Assembly: GCF_036038375.1 (NCBI RefSeq)
Contig: NZ_CP107935.1
Span: 4,154,001 to 4,218,000, forward strand
Direction: 5' to 3'
Length of the DNA stretch: 64,000 bases
Source of the DNA: Streptomyces sp. NBC_00414
GTDB lineage: Bacteria > Actinomycetota > Actinomycetes > Streptomycetales > Streptomycetaceae
A model generated the notes under the pieces. The model saw only the letters and a list, made by a program, of their open reading frames with translations. It ran no database searches and had not been told where the DNA came from. Positions 31,745-40,130 of the stretch are shown in pieces. Within the stretch, counting starts at the first letter, position 1. Each line of letters starts with the position of its first letter. Both the position numbers and the translations under genes were made by a program.

Positions 31745-32110
31745 TCAGCCGCCGCCGCTGCCCGAGTCCGAGCAGCCGAAGCCGTCCCGGTCGACGGCCT
31801 CGCTGCGGCTGAAGGTGCCGTCCTCGGCGCGGCCGGCGGTGACGTCGGCGTCGTAGTACCAGTCGGCGTCGTAGGCGTTACTCCCGCCGGTGCCGCCCGT
31901 CCCGCGCTTCTTGCCCGACGACGAGGAACCGGAGCCCGACGCGCAGTGCCTGTCGGCGACGATCTTGTAGCTGCCCGAGTAGTCGTAGCTGTCGCGGTCC
32001 ACACAGCGGCGGTCGGGGTCGGACCCGCACGAGGTGAGGGCGGTCGCGAGGATGCCCATTCCACCCAGTACGACCGTGCTGGACCGTAGTCTTCTGCGCT
32101 GCTCCGCCAT
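31745..32110 (-). CDS. Small lipoprotein, possible YgiB-like partner
   Basis: A 121-residue lipoprotein. The signal ends in the lipobox ALTSC with the lipid Cys at residue 28. The mature part is rich in Ser, Gly, Asp and Tyr, has three further Cys (CVDRDSYDY, HCASGSG, FGCSDS), and ends in Gly-rich sequence with GFGCSDSGSGGG. In E. coli ygiB encodes a Cys-containing lipoprotein with a similar Gly-rich GGFG tail next to ygiC. I infer that this gene, 35 bases ahead of the YgiC-like gene on the same strand, is the functional counterpart. Sequence identity appears low. Confidence 0.72.
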   Translation of the reverse strand: MAEQRRRLRSSTVVLGGMGILATALTSCGSDPDRRCVDRDSYDYSGSYKIVADRHCASGSGSSSSGKKRGTGGTGGSNAYDADWYYDADVTAGRAEDGTFSRSEAVDRDGFGCSDSGSGGG

Positions 32111-32216
32111 GTCTCTCCCCCGTCCGGCCCGTTCCGCGGGCCCGTATGTCTGACATGGTCAGCGTAAAGATCGCGTGGCCCGGTTGTACAAGCGGCTCCC
32201 CGAACTCTCCTTCCCC

Positions 32217-32231
32217 TACAGTCGCTTTGTG
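32217..32231 (+). promoter_or_regulatory. -10 box setting a leaderless start for the DMT gene
   Basis: TACAGT at 32217-32222 is followed 6 bases later by GTG at 32229. The position fits transcription starting at or next to the GTG. I could not place a -35 at normal distance, so this is a candidate. Confidence 0.45.
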
Positions 32232-33146
32232 CTCTTTGGAATGCTGTGCGCCCTTGGTGCGTCGGTGTGCTTCGGGACCGCGACGGTGTTGCAGGCGATC
32301 GCCGCGCGGGCGGCCGGGCCGGGCGCGGAGTCCTCGGGCGCCGAATCCTCGGGTCCCTCCGGTGTGGACGCGGCCCTGTTTCTGCGGGCCGTGCGCGAGT
32401 GGCGGTATCTCGCCGGGCTCGCGCTCGACGGGGCCGGGTTCGTCCTGCAGATCGTGGCCCTGCGGTCGCTGCCGATCTACACGGTGGGGGCTGCGCTCGC
32501 CGCGAGTCTCGCGGTGACGGCGGTGGTGGCGGCCTGGCTCCTCGACGCGCGGCTGAGCAGGATCGAACGGGGCGCGGTCGCGGTGGTGTGCGCGGGGCTC
32601 GCCATGCTCGGGTTCACGTCCGGCGCGGAAGGCGACGAGACCGGTCCGACGGCGCTCGGGTACGCGATGCTGGGCACCGCCTTCGCCGTACTGCTCGTCG
32701 GGGCGCCGGCCGGGCGGCTGCCCGGGCGGGGGCGGGCGCTCGCCCTCGGGCTGGGCGCCGGGTTCGGGTTCGGCGTGGTGGAGGTGTCGGTCCGGCTCAT
32801 CGACGACCTCAGTCCCTCGACGCTGTTCACCAACCCGGCGGCGTACGCGCTGCTGCTGGGCGGAGGCGCCGCGTTCCTCCTGCTCACCTCGGCGCTCCAG
32901 CGCGGTTCGGTGACGACGGCCACGGCGGGGCTGGTCGTCGGCGAGACCGTCGGGCCGGCCCTGGTGGGCGTGGTCTGGCTGGGCGACCGCACCCGCGAGG
33001 GCCTGGCCTGGGCGGCCGTGCTCGGCTTCGCCGTGGCGGTGGCGGGCGCGCTGGCGCTGGCGCGCTTCGGGGAGGCTCCGGCGGACGCCGCGAAGCCGGG
33101 GCCGAAGCCGGGGCCCGACCACCGCCCCACGGCCCCACCGGGCTAA
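32229..33146 (+). CDS. DMT/EamA-type transporter
   Basis: A drug/metabolite-like permease of about 305 residues with nine or ten TM helices in two EamA-like halves. Visible marks are the first helix FGMLCALGASVCFGTATVLQAIA, LQIVALRSLPIYTVGAALAASLAVTAVVAAWLL, and LQRGSVTTATAGLVVGETVGPALVGVVWLGD. The GTG at 32229 is preferred because a TACAGT -10 box lies directly upstream; GTG at 32175 would add 18 residues that fit poorly. Its TAA overlaps the stop of the convergent MocR gene. Substrate unknown. Confidence 0.85.
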   Translation: MLFGMLCALGASVCFGTATVLQAIAARAAGPGAESSGAESSGPSGVDAALFLRAVREWRYLAGLALDGAGFVLQIVALRSLPIYTVGAALAASLAVTAVVAAWLLDARLSRIERGAVAVVCAGLAMLGFTSGAEGDETGPTALGYAMLGTAFAVLLVGAPAGRLPGRGRALALGLGAGFGFGVVEVSVRLIDDLSPSTLFTNPAAYALLLGGGAAFLLLTSALQRGSVTTATAGLVVGETVGPALVGVVWLGDRTREGLAWAAVLGFAVAVAGALALARFGEAPADAAKPGPKPGPDHRPTAPPG

Positions 33147-34564
33147 GGAAGTGCCCCGCACAGTGCCTCCAGCGCTCCTGGCCAGCCGCTGTCCGAGGGG
33201 GTTCCGTAGCCGACGACCAGGGCGTCCACCGGAGGGGGCGCGGCGGCCGGGTGGCGGTAGCTGGTGAGGCCGTGGACGGCCAGGCCGTGCCAGGCAGCCG
33301 CGCGGACCACGGACTGCTCTGTGCCGGGCGGGAGCCGCAGCACCGCGTGGAAACCGGCCGCGATACCGGTGGCCGTGACCGACGGGGCGCGGGCCGCCAG
33401 GGCCTCGACGAGCTGGTCGCGGCGGCGCCGGTACCGGAGACGGGAGGCGCGCACATGACGGTCGTACGCGCCCGAGGTGATGAACTCGGCCAGTGTCAGC
33501 TGGTCCAGGACCCCGCACGACCAGTCCGCGCCGCCCTTCGCCGCCATGACCTCGGGTGCCAGGTCCGGCGGCAGGACCAGCCAGCCGAGGCGCAGGCCGG
33601 GGGCGAGGGACTTGCTGGCGGTGCCGAAGTACACCACGCGGTCCGGGTCGAGGCCCTGGAGCGCGCCCACGGGCTGCCGGTCGTAACGGAACTCCCCGTC
33701 GTAGTCGTCCTCCAGGATCAGCCCGCCCGTGCGTCGCGCCCAGTCGACGACGGCGGCGCGGCGGTCGGGGCGCAGCGGCACGCCCATCGGGAACTGGTGG
33801 GCGGGCGTCAGCAGCACTCCGCCCGGGGTGCCGCCCGCGTGAGCGTCACGGTCCGCCAAGTCGTCGGTCCGGGTGCCCAGTTCGTCGATCGGCAGCGGTA
33901 CGGACCCCAGCCCAGCCCGTTCGATCAGGCCCCAGTGCACGTCGAGCCCGTACGACTCCACCGCGAGCGTCCGGGCGCCCCGCCGCCGCAGCACCTCCCC
34001 GAGCAGCATCAGCCCGTGGACGAAACCGGAGCAGATGAGGAGGTGTTCGGGGTCGGCGCGCACACCGCGGGCCCGGGCGAGGTAGCCCGCGAGGGCGGTG
34101 CGCAGTTCGACCCGGCCGCGCGGATCCCCGTATCCGAGGGCGTCGTTCGGTGCCGCGGTGAGGGCGCGGCGGGATGCCTTGAGCCACTCGGCGCGCGGGA
34201 AGGAGGCGAGGTCCGGGGTGCCGGGGACGAGGTCGTACGCGGGGCCCCGGGACGAGCGGGGCCGGCGCGCGGCCGAGGCCGGGACCGCCGGTACCGTCCG
34301 CTGCGCCACACGGGTGCCCGAGCCCTGGCGGGCGGTGAGCCAGCCCTCGGCGACGAGGTCGGCGTACGCGTCGGCGACCGTGTTGCGGGCGATGCCGAGG
34401 TCGGTGGCGAGGGACCGTGACGACGGCAGCCGGGTGCCCGGTGCGAGCCGCCCGCAGCGTACCGCCTCCCGCAGCGCGTCCGTGAGGCCTCTGCGCAGGC
34501 CGGAGCCGGTACGCGCCACGTCGACATGCAGATCCACTCCGAAAGTGGCCCATGATTCAGCCAT
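33143..34564 (-). CDS. MocR/PdxR-type regulator (GntR HTH fused to aminotransferase fold)
   Basis: A 473-residue protein with an N-terminal winged helix of GntR type (about 15-80, GLRRGLTDALREAVRCGRLAPGTRLPSSRSLATDLGIARNTVADAYADL). A linker leads to a class I aminotransferase domain. The PLP Lys is in YFGTASKSLAPGLRLGW; the partners LTPAHQFPMGVPL and ILEDDYDGEFRYD are present. MocR proteins sense PLP or an amino compound and often activate the divergent gene. Two TGGNCCAT direct repeats at its start probably form its binding site. Confidence 0.94.
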   Translation of the reverse strand: MAESWATFGVDLHVDVARTGSGLRRGLTDALREAVRCGRLAPGTRLPSSRSLATDLGIARNTVADAYADLVAEGWLTARQGSGTRVAQRTVPAVPASAARRPRSSRGPAYDLVPGTPDLASFPRAEWLKASRRALTAAPNDALGYGDPRGRVELRTALAGYLARARGVRADPEHLLICSGFVHGLMLLGEVLRRRGARTLAVESYGLDVHWGLIERAGLGSVPLPIDELGTRTDDLADRDAHAGGTPGGVLLTPAHQFPMGVPLRPDRRAAVVDWARRTGGLILEDDYDGEFRYDRQPVGALQGLDPDRVVYFGTASKSLAPGLRLGWLVLPPDLAPEVMAAKGGADWSCGVLDQLTLAEFITSGAYDRHVRASRLRYRRRRDQLVEALAARAPSVTATGIAAGFHAVLRLPPGTEQSVVRAAAWHGLAVHGLTSYRHPAAAPPPVDALVVGYGTPSDSGWPGALEALCGALP

Positions 34565-34577
34565 GGAAATGGACCAT
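34546..34577. promoter_or_regulatory. Direct repeats, probable MocR binding site
   Basis: TGGCCCAT (34546-34553) and TGGACCAT (34570-34577) are 24 bases apart. The second lies directly upstream of the MocR start, the first just within its coding region. For the divergent CMD gene the repeats sit about 35-65 bases upstream of the start, a normal activator position. A -10-like TAGGGT (34599-34604) precedes that ATG by 8 bases. Confidence 0.6.
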
Positions 34578-34611
34578 ACCCCTGGGCTGCTTCGCTCGTA
34601 GGGTCGACATC

Positions 34612-35169
34612 ATGACGACGACGCAGACCCCCACCACGGCCACCGACACGACCACGACCACGACCACCGAGGAGGGCGCCGCGAAGGACGGCTCGTACGC
34701 CCCCGAGGAGGCTCCCCGGCTCCAGTGGGCCAAGTTCGCCCCCGAGGTCTACAAGGCCATGGTCGGGCTGGACGCGGCTGCCCGGCGGGGCGTCGACCCG
34801 GTGCTGCTGGAACTGGTGAAGATCCGCACCTCGCAGCTCAACCACTGCGCGTTCTGCCTCGACATGCACACGAAGGACGCGATCGCGGCGGGCGAGAGCG
34901 TGGAGCGGATCGTGCAGCTCAGCGCGTGGGAGGAGTCGCGGCACTTCTACACGGAGAAGGAACTGGCGGCGCTGGCGCTGACCGAGGCGGTGACGGTCCT
35001 GACGGACGGCTTCGTCCCGGACGAGGTGTTCGAGACCGCCGCCCGGCACTTCGACGAGACCGGACTGTCCCAGCTGATCGCGTCGATCACGGTGATCAAC
35101 GCGTGGAACCGCTTCGGCGTGACCTGCCGCCTCACGCCGGGCCACTACACGGCAGGACAGTACAAGTGA
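34612..35169 (+). CDS. Carboxymuconolactone decarboxylase/AhpD-like protein
   Basis: A 185-residue protein of the CMD/AhpD superfamily. The redox motif is in QLNHCAFCLDMHTKDA, with the CxxC pair and the downstream His of alkylhydroperoxidase-like members. The Thr-rich first 25 residues (TTTTTTT) are low complexity and probably disordered. The ATG follows a -10-like box closely, suggesting little or no leader. It probably works as a peroxidase-type enzyme. Its TGA overlaps the GTG of the next gene, and it diverges from the MocR regulator that likely controls it. Confidence 0.92.
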   Translation: MTTTQTPTTATDTTTTTTTEEGAAKDGSYAPEEAPRLQWAKFAPEVYKAMVGLDAAARRGVDPVLLELVKIRTSQLNHCAFCLDMHTKDAIAAGESVERIVQLSAWEESRHFYTEKELAALALTEAVTVLTDGFVPDEVFETAARHFDETGLSQLIASITVINAWNRFGVTCRLTPGHYTAGQYK

Positions 35170-35891
35170 CAGCAGTGACGGATACGAAGGCCGCGGCTTT
35201 TCGTGCGTTGCACCACGGGCGCCCGCCCGGTGATCCGCTGGTCCTTCCCGGTCCGTGGGACGCCGCCAGTGCCCGTGTGTTCGTGGACGCCGGCTTCCCC
35301 GCCCTCGCCACGCCGAGTGCGGGGGTCGCGGCGTCGCTCGGGTACGAGGACGGGGCCACGCCCGCCGACGAGATGTTCGCGGCGGTCGCGCGGATCGTCC
35401 GGGCCGTCGAGGTGCCGGTGTCCGCGGACGTCGAGGACGGGTACGGGCTCGCTCCGAAGGAGCTGGTGGAGCGGCTGCTGGAGACGGGGGCGGTCGGGTG
35501 CAACCTGGAGGACTCCCGTGACGGTGTCCTCCAGGACCCCGTCCGGCATGCCGAGTGGCTGGCCGAGGTGCGGGGGGTCGCGGGCGACCGGCTCTTCGTC
35601 AACGCGCGCGTCGACACGTTTCTGCGGGGGGTCGCCGATCCGGGGGCGGCGGTCGAGCGGGCCTCGCTGTATGTCGCGGCCGGGGCCGACTGTGTGTATC
35701 CGATCGGTGCGCCGGCGGAGGCGCTGCCGCTGTTGCGGGCCGGTGTTGCGGGCCCGGTCAACGTGTCGGCGTCGCTTTCGGGGCTCTCCGCCCGGGAGTG
35801 GGGTGGGTTCGGGGCGACTCGGGTCACGTACGGGCCGGGGTTGCAGCGGGCTGCCACGGTTGCGCTGCGCGAGCTGGCGGGGACGCTGTGA
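35166..35891 (+). CDS. Isocitrate lyase/phosphoenolpyruvate mutase family protein
   Basis: A 241-residue ICL/PEP mutase superfamily member, a TIM-barrel enzyme that makes or breaks C-C or P-C bonds in alpha-oxyanion carboxylates. Typical pieces are LPGPWDAASARVFVDAGFPALATPSAGVAASLGYEDG, the metal-site VEVPVSADVEDGYG, VGCNLEDS and FVNARVDTFLRG. The KKCGH loop of true isocitrate lyases is absent. GTG start overlapping the CMD stop (GTGA). Substrate unknown; similar stand-alone proteins are often annotated as oxaloacetate decarboxylase or PEPM-like. Confidence 0.9.
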   Translation: MTAVTDTKAAAFRALHHGRPPGDPLVLPGPWDAASARVFVDAGFPALATPSAGVAASLGYEDGATPADEMFAAVARIVRAVEVPVSADVEDGYGLAPKELVERLLETGAVGCNLEDSRDGVLQDPVRHAEWLAEVRGVAGDRLFVNARVDTFLRGVADPGAAVERASLYVAAGADCVYPIGAPAEALPLLRAGVAGPVNVSASLSGLSAREWGGFGATRVTYGPGLQRAATVALRELAGTL

Positions 35892-35915
35892 CCGGCTGCG
35901 GGCCGGCGGGGGCTG

Positions 35916-36045
35916 ATTGCGCCGTTCCCCGCGCCCCTTGGGCGCGCCTTTGGGGGCGCGGGGAACGGCGCAATCTTTTAGGGGCGCGGGGAACGGCGCA
36001 GTCTTTTGGCTTTCAGGGGCGCGGGGAACTGCGCGGGCCCCCGCC
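35916..36045. repeat. Dispersed repeat copies arranged as a perfect hairpin plus two direct units
   Basis: The repeat core occurs once inverted (35916-35937) and once direct (35953-35974), forming a perfect 22-bp stem with a 15-base loop. Two further direct units follow (about 35980-36045). The hairpin lies 24 bases past the stop of the ICL/PEPM gene and 90 bases before the end of the convergent betaine operon, so it can end both transcripts. Confidence 0.9.
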
Positions 36046-36065
36046 GCGGCGCAGGCGGACAGGGC

Positions 36066-37025
36066 TCAGCTGGTGAGCCAGGGCCTCCACGTCCGCTCAT
36101 GGCTTCGTACCCACTTCTTCGCCGCCTCCTCCGGAGACAGTTTCCGGTCCGCGATGAGGAGGGACACCTCGTTCTGGTCCTCGGTCGTCCACTTGAACTT
36201 CTTCAGGAACGCGGCGGCCCCGCCACGGGACTTCGCGAAGTCCGAGTTGAGGTACTTGCGAAGCGGCGTGTGCGGATACGCGCAGGCGACCGCCTCCGGA
36301 TCGACGTCGCAGCCCTCCTTGTACGCGGGCAGCTTCACCTCCGTCATGGGCACCTTCTCGAAGAGCCACTGCGGCGCGTACCAGTACGTCAGAAACGGCT
36401 TCTTCTCCTTGGCGAACTGCCGCATCTGCGTGATCTGGGCCGCCTCCGAACCGGCGAACACCACCTGGTAGTCGAGGTCCAGGTTCTTCACCAGGGCCTT
36501 GTCGTTCGTGACGTACGAGGGCGAGCCGTCGAGCAACTGCCCCTTGCCGCCGCTCTCCGCGGTACGCAACCGGTCGGCGTACTTGTTCAGGTTCTTCCAG
36601 TTCGTCACGTCGGGGTGCTGCTTCGCGAAGTACGTCGGTACGAACCAGCCGATGTGCCCGGTGACCCCGAGGCCGCCGCCGTCCACGATCGTCTTCTTGT
36701 CCTCGACGTACCGCTGCTGCTGCTCGGGGTGTCCCCAGTCCTCCAGGATCGCGTCGACGCGGCCCTGGCTGAGCGCGTCCCACGCGGGGACCTCGTCGAC
36801 CTGGACGGTGTCGACGCGATAGCCGAGTTCGTGCTCCAGCAGGTACTGCGCGACGGCCACGTTGGCCTGCGCGCCGACCCAGGACTGCACGGACAGGGTC
36901 ACGGTCTTGGCGCCCTGCGCGTTGGCGAAGGGCGAGGCCTGCTCGGTCATGTCGGCGGCCCCGCAGCCGGTCAGCACCAGCAAGGAGCAGCCGACCGCGA
37001 GCACACCGGTCGTACGTGTACGCAT
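36066..37025 (-). CDS. Glycine betaine/choline ABC transporter substrate-binding lipoprotein
   Basis: A 319-residue binding lipoprotein of the OpuAC family. Lipobox LTGC gives lipid Cys21. The mature protein shows the family pattern VTLSVQSWVGAQANVAVAQYLLEHELGYRV, AWDALSQGRVDAILEDWGHPEQ, GHIGWFVPTYF and FLTYWYAPQWLFEKVPM. These Trp/Tyr-rich segments supply the aromatic box that binds quaternary amines. It is the last gene of the betaine operon, with the ATG one base after the permease TGA. Ligand may be glycine betaine, choline or proline betaine. Confidence 0.94.
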   Translation of the reverse strand: MRTRTTGVLAVGCSLLVLTGCGAADMTEQASPFANAQGAKTVTLSVQSWVGAQANVAVAQYLLEHELGYRVDTVQVDEVPAWDALSQGRVDAILEDWGHPEQQQRYVEDKKTIVDGGGLGVTGHIGWFVPTYFAKQHPDVTNWKNLNKYADRLRTAESGGKGQLLDGSPSYVTNDKALVKNLDLDYQVVFAGSEAAQITQMRQFAKEKKPFLTYWYAPQWLFEKVPMTEVKLPAYKEGCDVDPEAVACAYPHTPLRKYLNSDFAKSRGGAAAFLKKFKWTTEDQNEVSLLIADRKLSPEEAAKKWVRSHERTWRPWLTS

Positions 37026-37026
37026 A

Positions 37027-38994
37027 TCAGGCTCCCGTCCTTGTACGGCGCTGCGTGGGTTGGGTGACCCGGTCGAGCATCAGGCCGAGGCAGACGATCG
37101 CCCCGCCGGCCACCAGACCCGTGGCCAGGTCGCCCTGGGCGAGGCCGAACACGACGTCGTAACCGAGCGCGCCACCGCCGACCAGGCCGCCGATGATGAC
37201 GACGGCGAGGACGAGGACGACACCCTGGTTCACGGCGAGCAGCAGGGCGGGGCGGGCCAGCGGCAACTGGACCTGGCGCAGTTGCTGCCAGCCGGTCGCG
37301 CCCATGGAGCGCGAGGACTCCATGGCCGCCGGGTCCACGTTGCGCAGGCCCTGTGTGGTGATGCGGACGACGGCGGGCAGCGCGTAGACGACCGCGGCGG
37401 CGACCGCGGGGGCCCGGCCGACGCCGAAGAGCGCCACGACGGGGATCAGGTAGACGAACTGCGGCATGGTCTGGAAGACGTCCAGGACGGGGCGCAGGAG
37501 CCGTTCGCAGCGCTCGCTCCGGGCCGCCGCGACGGCGGTGCCGAAGCCGAGGACGAGGGTGACCGCGACCGCCGCGAGGACCTGCGAGAGCGTGTCGAGG
37601 GACGGCTGCCACACGCCGAGCACACCGATCGCGGCCATGGCGAGGACGGCGGTCAGGGCGGTGCGCCAGGTGCCGATCAGCCAGGCGAGCGCGGCGACGG
37701 TCAGCAGGACCGCCCACCAGGGCAGCCACTGCAGGCCGTCGCGCACCGGGTTCAGGACCCCGGTGGTGAAGTGGGCCGCCCAGTCGGCGGTGCCGCCCAC
37801 GTAGGGGACGCCGGAGTAGAGGTGGTCGGTCATCCAGTCGACGGCGCGGTTCACCGGCTCGGCGATGTTCACGATCCAGCTCTCGGGCCAGTCGAGCCTT
37901 CCGGCCAGGCGCGCGGCGACCGCGACGGCCACGGCGGCCACGGCCGCGTAGACCCAGCCGCTCCAGCCGCTCCAGCGGGGGTCGGCCTTTTCATGCCCCT
38001 CCCCCGCCGCTCCCGTCACCCGGTCCAGGACGACCGCGAGCAGCACGATCGGGATGCCCGCGGAGAGCGCGGCGCCCACGTCGACCGAGGCGAGTGCCTG
38101 GTAGACGCGGTCACCGAGGCCGCCCGCGCCGATGACGGACGCGATGACGGCCATCGACAGGGCCATCATGATGCTCTGGTTGAGGCCGAGCAGGAGTTCC
38201 TTGCGGGCGAGCGGCAGCCGGGCCGTGAACAGCCGCTGCCGTGCGGTGGTGCCCAGGGACTCGACGGCCTCCATCACCCCGGCGTCCGCGCCGCGCAGGC
38301 CGAGCGCGGTCAGGCGGGCCATGGGCGGGGCCGCGTACACAACGGTGGCGAGGACCGCGGCCGGGACGCCGATGCCGAAGACGAGGACGACCGGCAGGAG
38401 GTACGCGAAGGCCGGGAGCACCTGCATGGTGTCGAGGACGGGGCGCAGCGCCCGGTACGTGCGGTCGGAGAGCCCGGCGGCGAGGCCGAGCAGCGCGCCG
38501 AGGGCGACGGACGCGAGGACCGCGACGGCCATGAGCGCGAGGGTCTGCATGGTGGGCACCCACATGCCGAGCAGGCCGCAGGTCAGGACCGCGGCGGCGG
38601 TGCCGAGCGCGAGCCGCACCCCGGCGACCCGCCAGGCGACCAGTGCCGCCGCGGCCGTGACGCCCGCCCAGCCCGCGGCGAGCAGGACGAGGTAGACGGC
38701 GCGCACGGCGAGGACCACCGCGTTCGAGACGTGCCCGAAGAAGTAGAGGAACAGCGGGTGGCTGTCGCGGTTGTCGATGATCCAGGTGCTGGCCCGGCCG
38801 AGGGGTTCGGTGAGGTCGACGGTGAGGGCGTGCGGCCAGCTGCCGCTCGCCCAGCGGGCGTCGGCCAGCGGCACGAGGACGGCCGCCGCGACGGCGAGAA
38901 CGACGAGCTTGCCGGCGGCCCGGTTCCTGAGGAACCCGAGGAAGCCGGGCAGGACGGTCCGGGGAGCGGAGGCGGTGGCGGTGGCGGTGGCCAT
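37027..38994 (-). CDS. Betaine ABC transporter permease, two permease units fused
   Basis: A 655-residue permease, about twice the family length. Each half has five or six TM helices and its own binding-protein-dependent transport motif. The first half has MEAVESLGTTARQRLFTARLPLARKELLLGLNQSIMMALSMAVIASVIGAGGLG. The second repeats this as MESSRSMGATGWQQLRQVQLPLARPALLLAVNQGVVLVLAVVIIGGLVGGGALG. The fused protein would replace the homodimer of ProW/OpuAB-type importers. ATG overlapping the ATPase stop. The linker between halves includes WTHD-like periplasmic stretches (residues about 345-400). Confidence 0.94.
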   Translation of the reverse strand: MATATATASAPRTVLPGFLGFLRNRAAGKLVVLAVAAAVLVPLADARWASGSWPHALTVDLTEPLGRASTWIIDNRDSHPLFLYFFGHVSNAVVLAVRAVYLVLLAAGWAGVTAAAALVAWRVAGVRLALGTAAAVLTCGLLGMWVPTMQTLALMAVAVLASVALGALLGLAAGLSDRTYRALRPVLDTMQVLPAFAYLLPVVLVFGIGVPAAVLATVVYAAPPMARLTALGLRGADAGVMEAVESLGTTARQRLFTARLPLARKELLLGLNQSIMMALSMAVIASVIGAGGLGDRVYQALASVDVGAALSAGIPIVLLAVVLDRVTGAAGEGHEKADPRWSGWSGWVYAAVAAVAVAVAARLAGRLDWPESWIVNIAEPVNRAVDWMTDHLYSGVPYVGGTADWAAHFTTGVLNPVRDGLQWLPWWAVLLTVAALAWLIGTWRTALTAVLAMAAIGVLGVWQPSLDTLSQVLAAVAVTLVLGFGTAVAAARSERCERLLRPVLDVFQTMPQFVYLIPVVALFGVGRAPAVAAAVVYALPAVVRITTQGLRNVDPAAMESSRSMGATGWQQLRQVQLPLARPALLLAVNQGVVLVLAVVIIGGLVGGGALGYDVVFGLAQGDLATGLVAGGAIVCLGLMLDRVTQPTQRRTRTGA

Positions 38995-40130
38995 CAGGCC
39001 GCCCCCTCGGAGACCGTCGCGGAGGACCGGGCGTCCGTTCCCGCGACCACCTCCAGCAGCGCGTCCGAGTCCACGACTCCGAGACAGCGCCCCTGGTCCA
39101 CCACGCGGGCCGTCTGCCCCGAGCGGGCGACCGCCTCGATGGCCTGCGAGACCGTGGTCTCGGGCGACAGCGCCGGACCCTCGCCGGCCTCCTGCGCCGA
39201 CGCGGCCCGCATGGCTCTGCGCACCGTCATGACCTGCTCGCGCGGCACGTCCCGGACGAACTCGCGTACGTAGTCGTCGGCGGGCGAGCCCACGATCTCC
39301 TCGGGCGTGCCCAGCTGGACGATGCGGCCGTCGCGCATGAGGGCGATCCGGTCGCCGAGACGCAGCGCCTCGTTCAGGTCGTGGGTGATGAAGACCATCG
39401 TGCGGCCCTCCTCACCGTGCAGCCGGATCACTTCTTCCTGCATGTCGCGCCGGATCATCGGGTCGAGCGCGCTGAACGGCTCGTCGAACAGCAGGACCTC
39501 GGGATCCACCGCCAGCGCCCGCGCGAGTCCGACGCGCTGCTGCTGGCCGCCGGAGAGCTGGCCGGGCCGCCGCTGCTCCATGCCCTCCAGGCCGACCTTC
39601 GCGACCACTTCCCGCGCCTTCGCACGCCGCTCGCGCTTGGACATGCCCTGGACCTCGAGTCCGTACGCGACGTTGTCGAGCACGGAACGGTGCGGGAGCA
39701 GGCCGAAGTGCTGGAAGACCATCGCGGCACGGTGGCGGCGCAGTTCGCGCAGCCGCGCCCTGTCCATGGCGCGCACGTCCTCGCCGTCGATGACGATCGT
39801 GCCGGCGGTCGGCTCGATGAGCCGGGTCAGACAGCGTACGAGGGTGGACTTGCCCGAGCCGGACAGGCCCATGACGACGAAGACCTCGCCCTTGTGCACA
39901 TCGAAGCTGACGTCCCGGACGGCGGCCGTGCAGCCGGTACGGGACCGGAGTTCGGCGGCGGAGAGGGCGGCGAGCTCGGGGTCGGCGGGGACCCGGTCGG
40001 CCTTGGGTCCGAAGACCTTCCACAGGCCGTCGACGGAGAAGACGGGTTCGGCGCCCCCGGCGCCCCTACCCTCACCCTCGGTGCCCCCGCGCTCGGCAGC
40101 GGTCTCCTGAACAGTGGTCGTCGTACTCAT
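38994..40130 (-). CDS. Betaine/proline ABC transporter ATP-binding protein
   Basis: A 378-residue ATPase of the ProV/OpuAA type. Walker A is GLSGSGKST, the signature is LSGGQQQRVGLARAL, Walker B is VLLFDEPFSALDP, and the switch His lies in VFITHDLNEA. The C-terminal part (about 275-378) contains a CBS-like pair of segments (ARVVDQGRCLGVVDSDALLEVV), the region that senses ionic strength in OpuA. Insertion of about 20 residues (PADPELAALSAAELRSRTG) after the first strand. Start and stop overlap the neighbours (TGATG at both ends), so translation is coupled. Confidence 0.95.
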   Translation of the reverse strand: MSTTTTVQETAAERGGTEGEGRGAGGAEPVFSVDGLWKVFGPKADRVPADPELAALSAAELRSRTGCTAAVRDVSFDVHKGEVFVVMGLSGSGKSTLVRCLTRLIEPTAGTIVIDGEDVRAMDRARLRELRRHRAAMVFQHFGLLPHRSVLDNVAYGLEVQGMSKRERRAKAREVVAKVGLEGMEQRRPGQLSGGQQQRVGLARALAVDPEVLLFDEPFSALDPMIRRDMQEEVIRLHGEEGRTMVFITHDLNEALRLGDRIALMRDGRIVQLGTPEEIVGSPADDYVREFVRDVPREQVMTVRRAMRAASAQEAGEGPALSPETTVSQAIEAVARSGQTARVVDQGRCLGVVDSDALLEVVAGTDARSSATVSEGAA

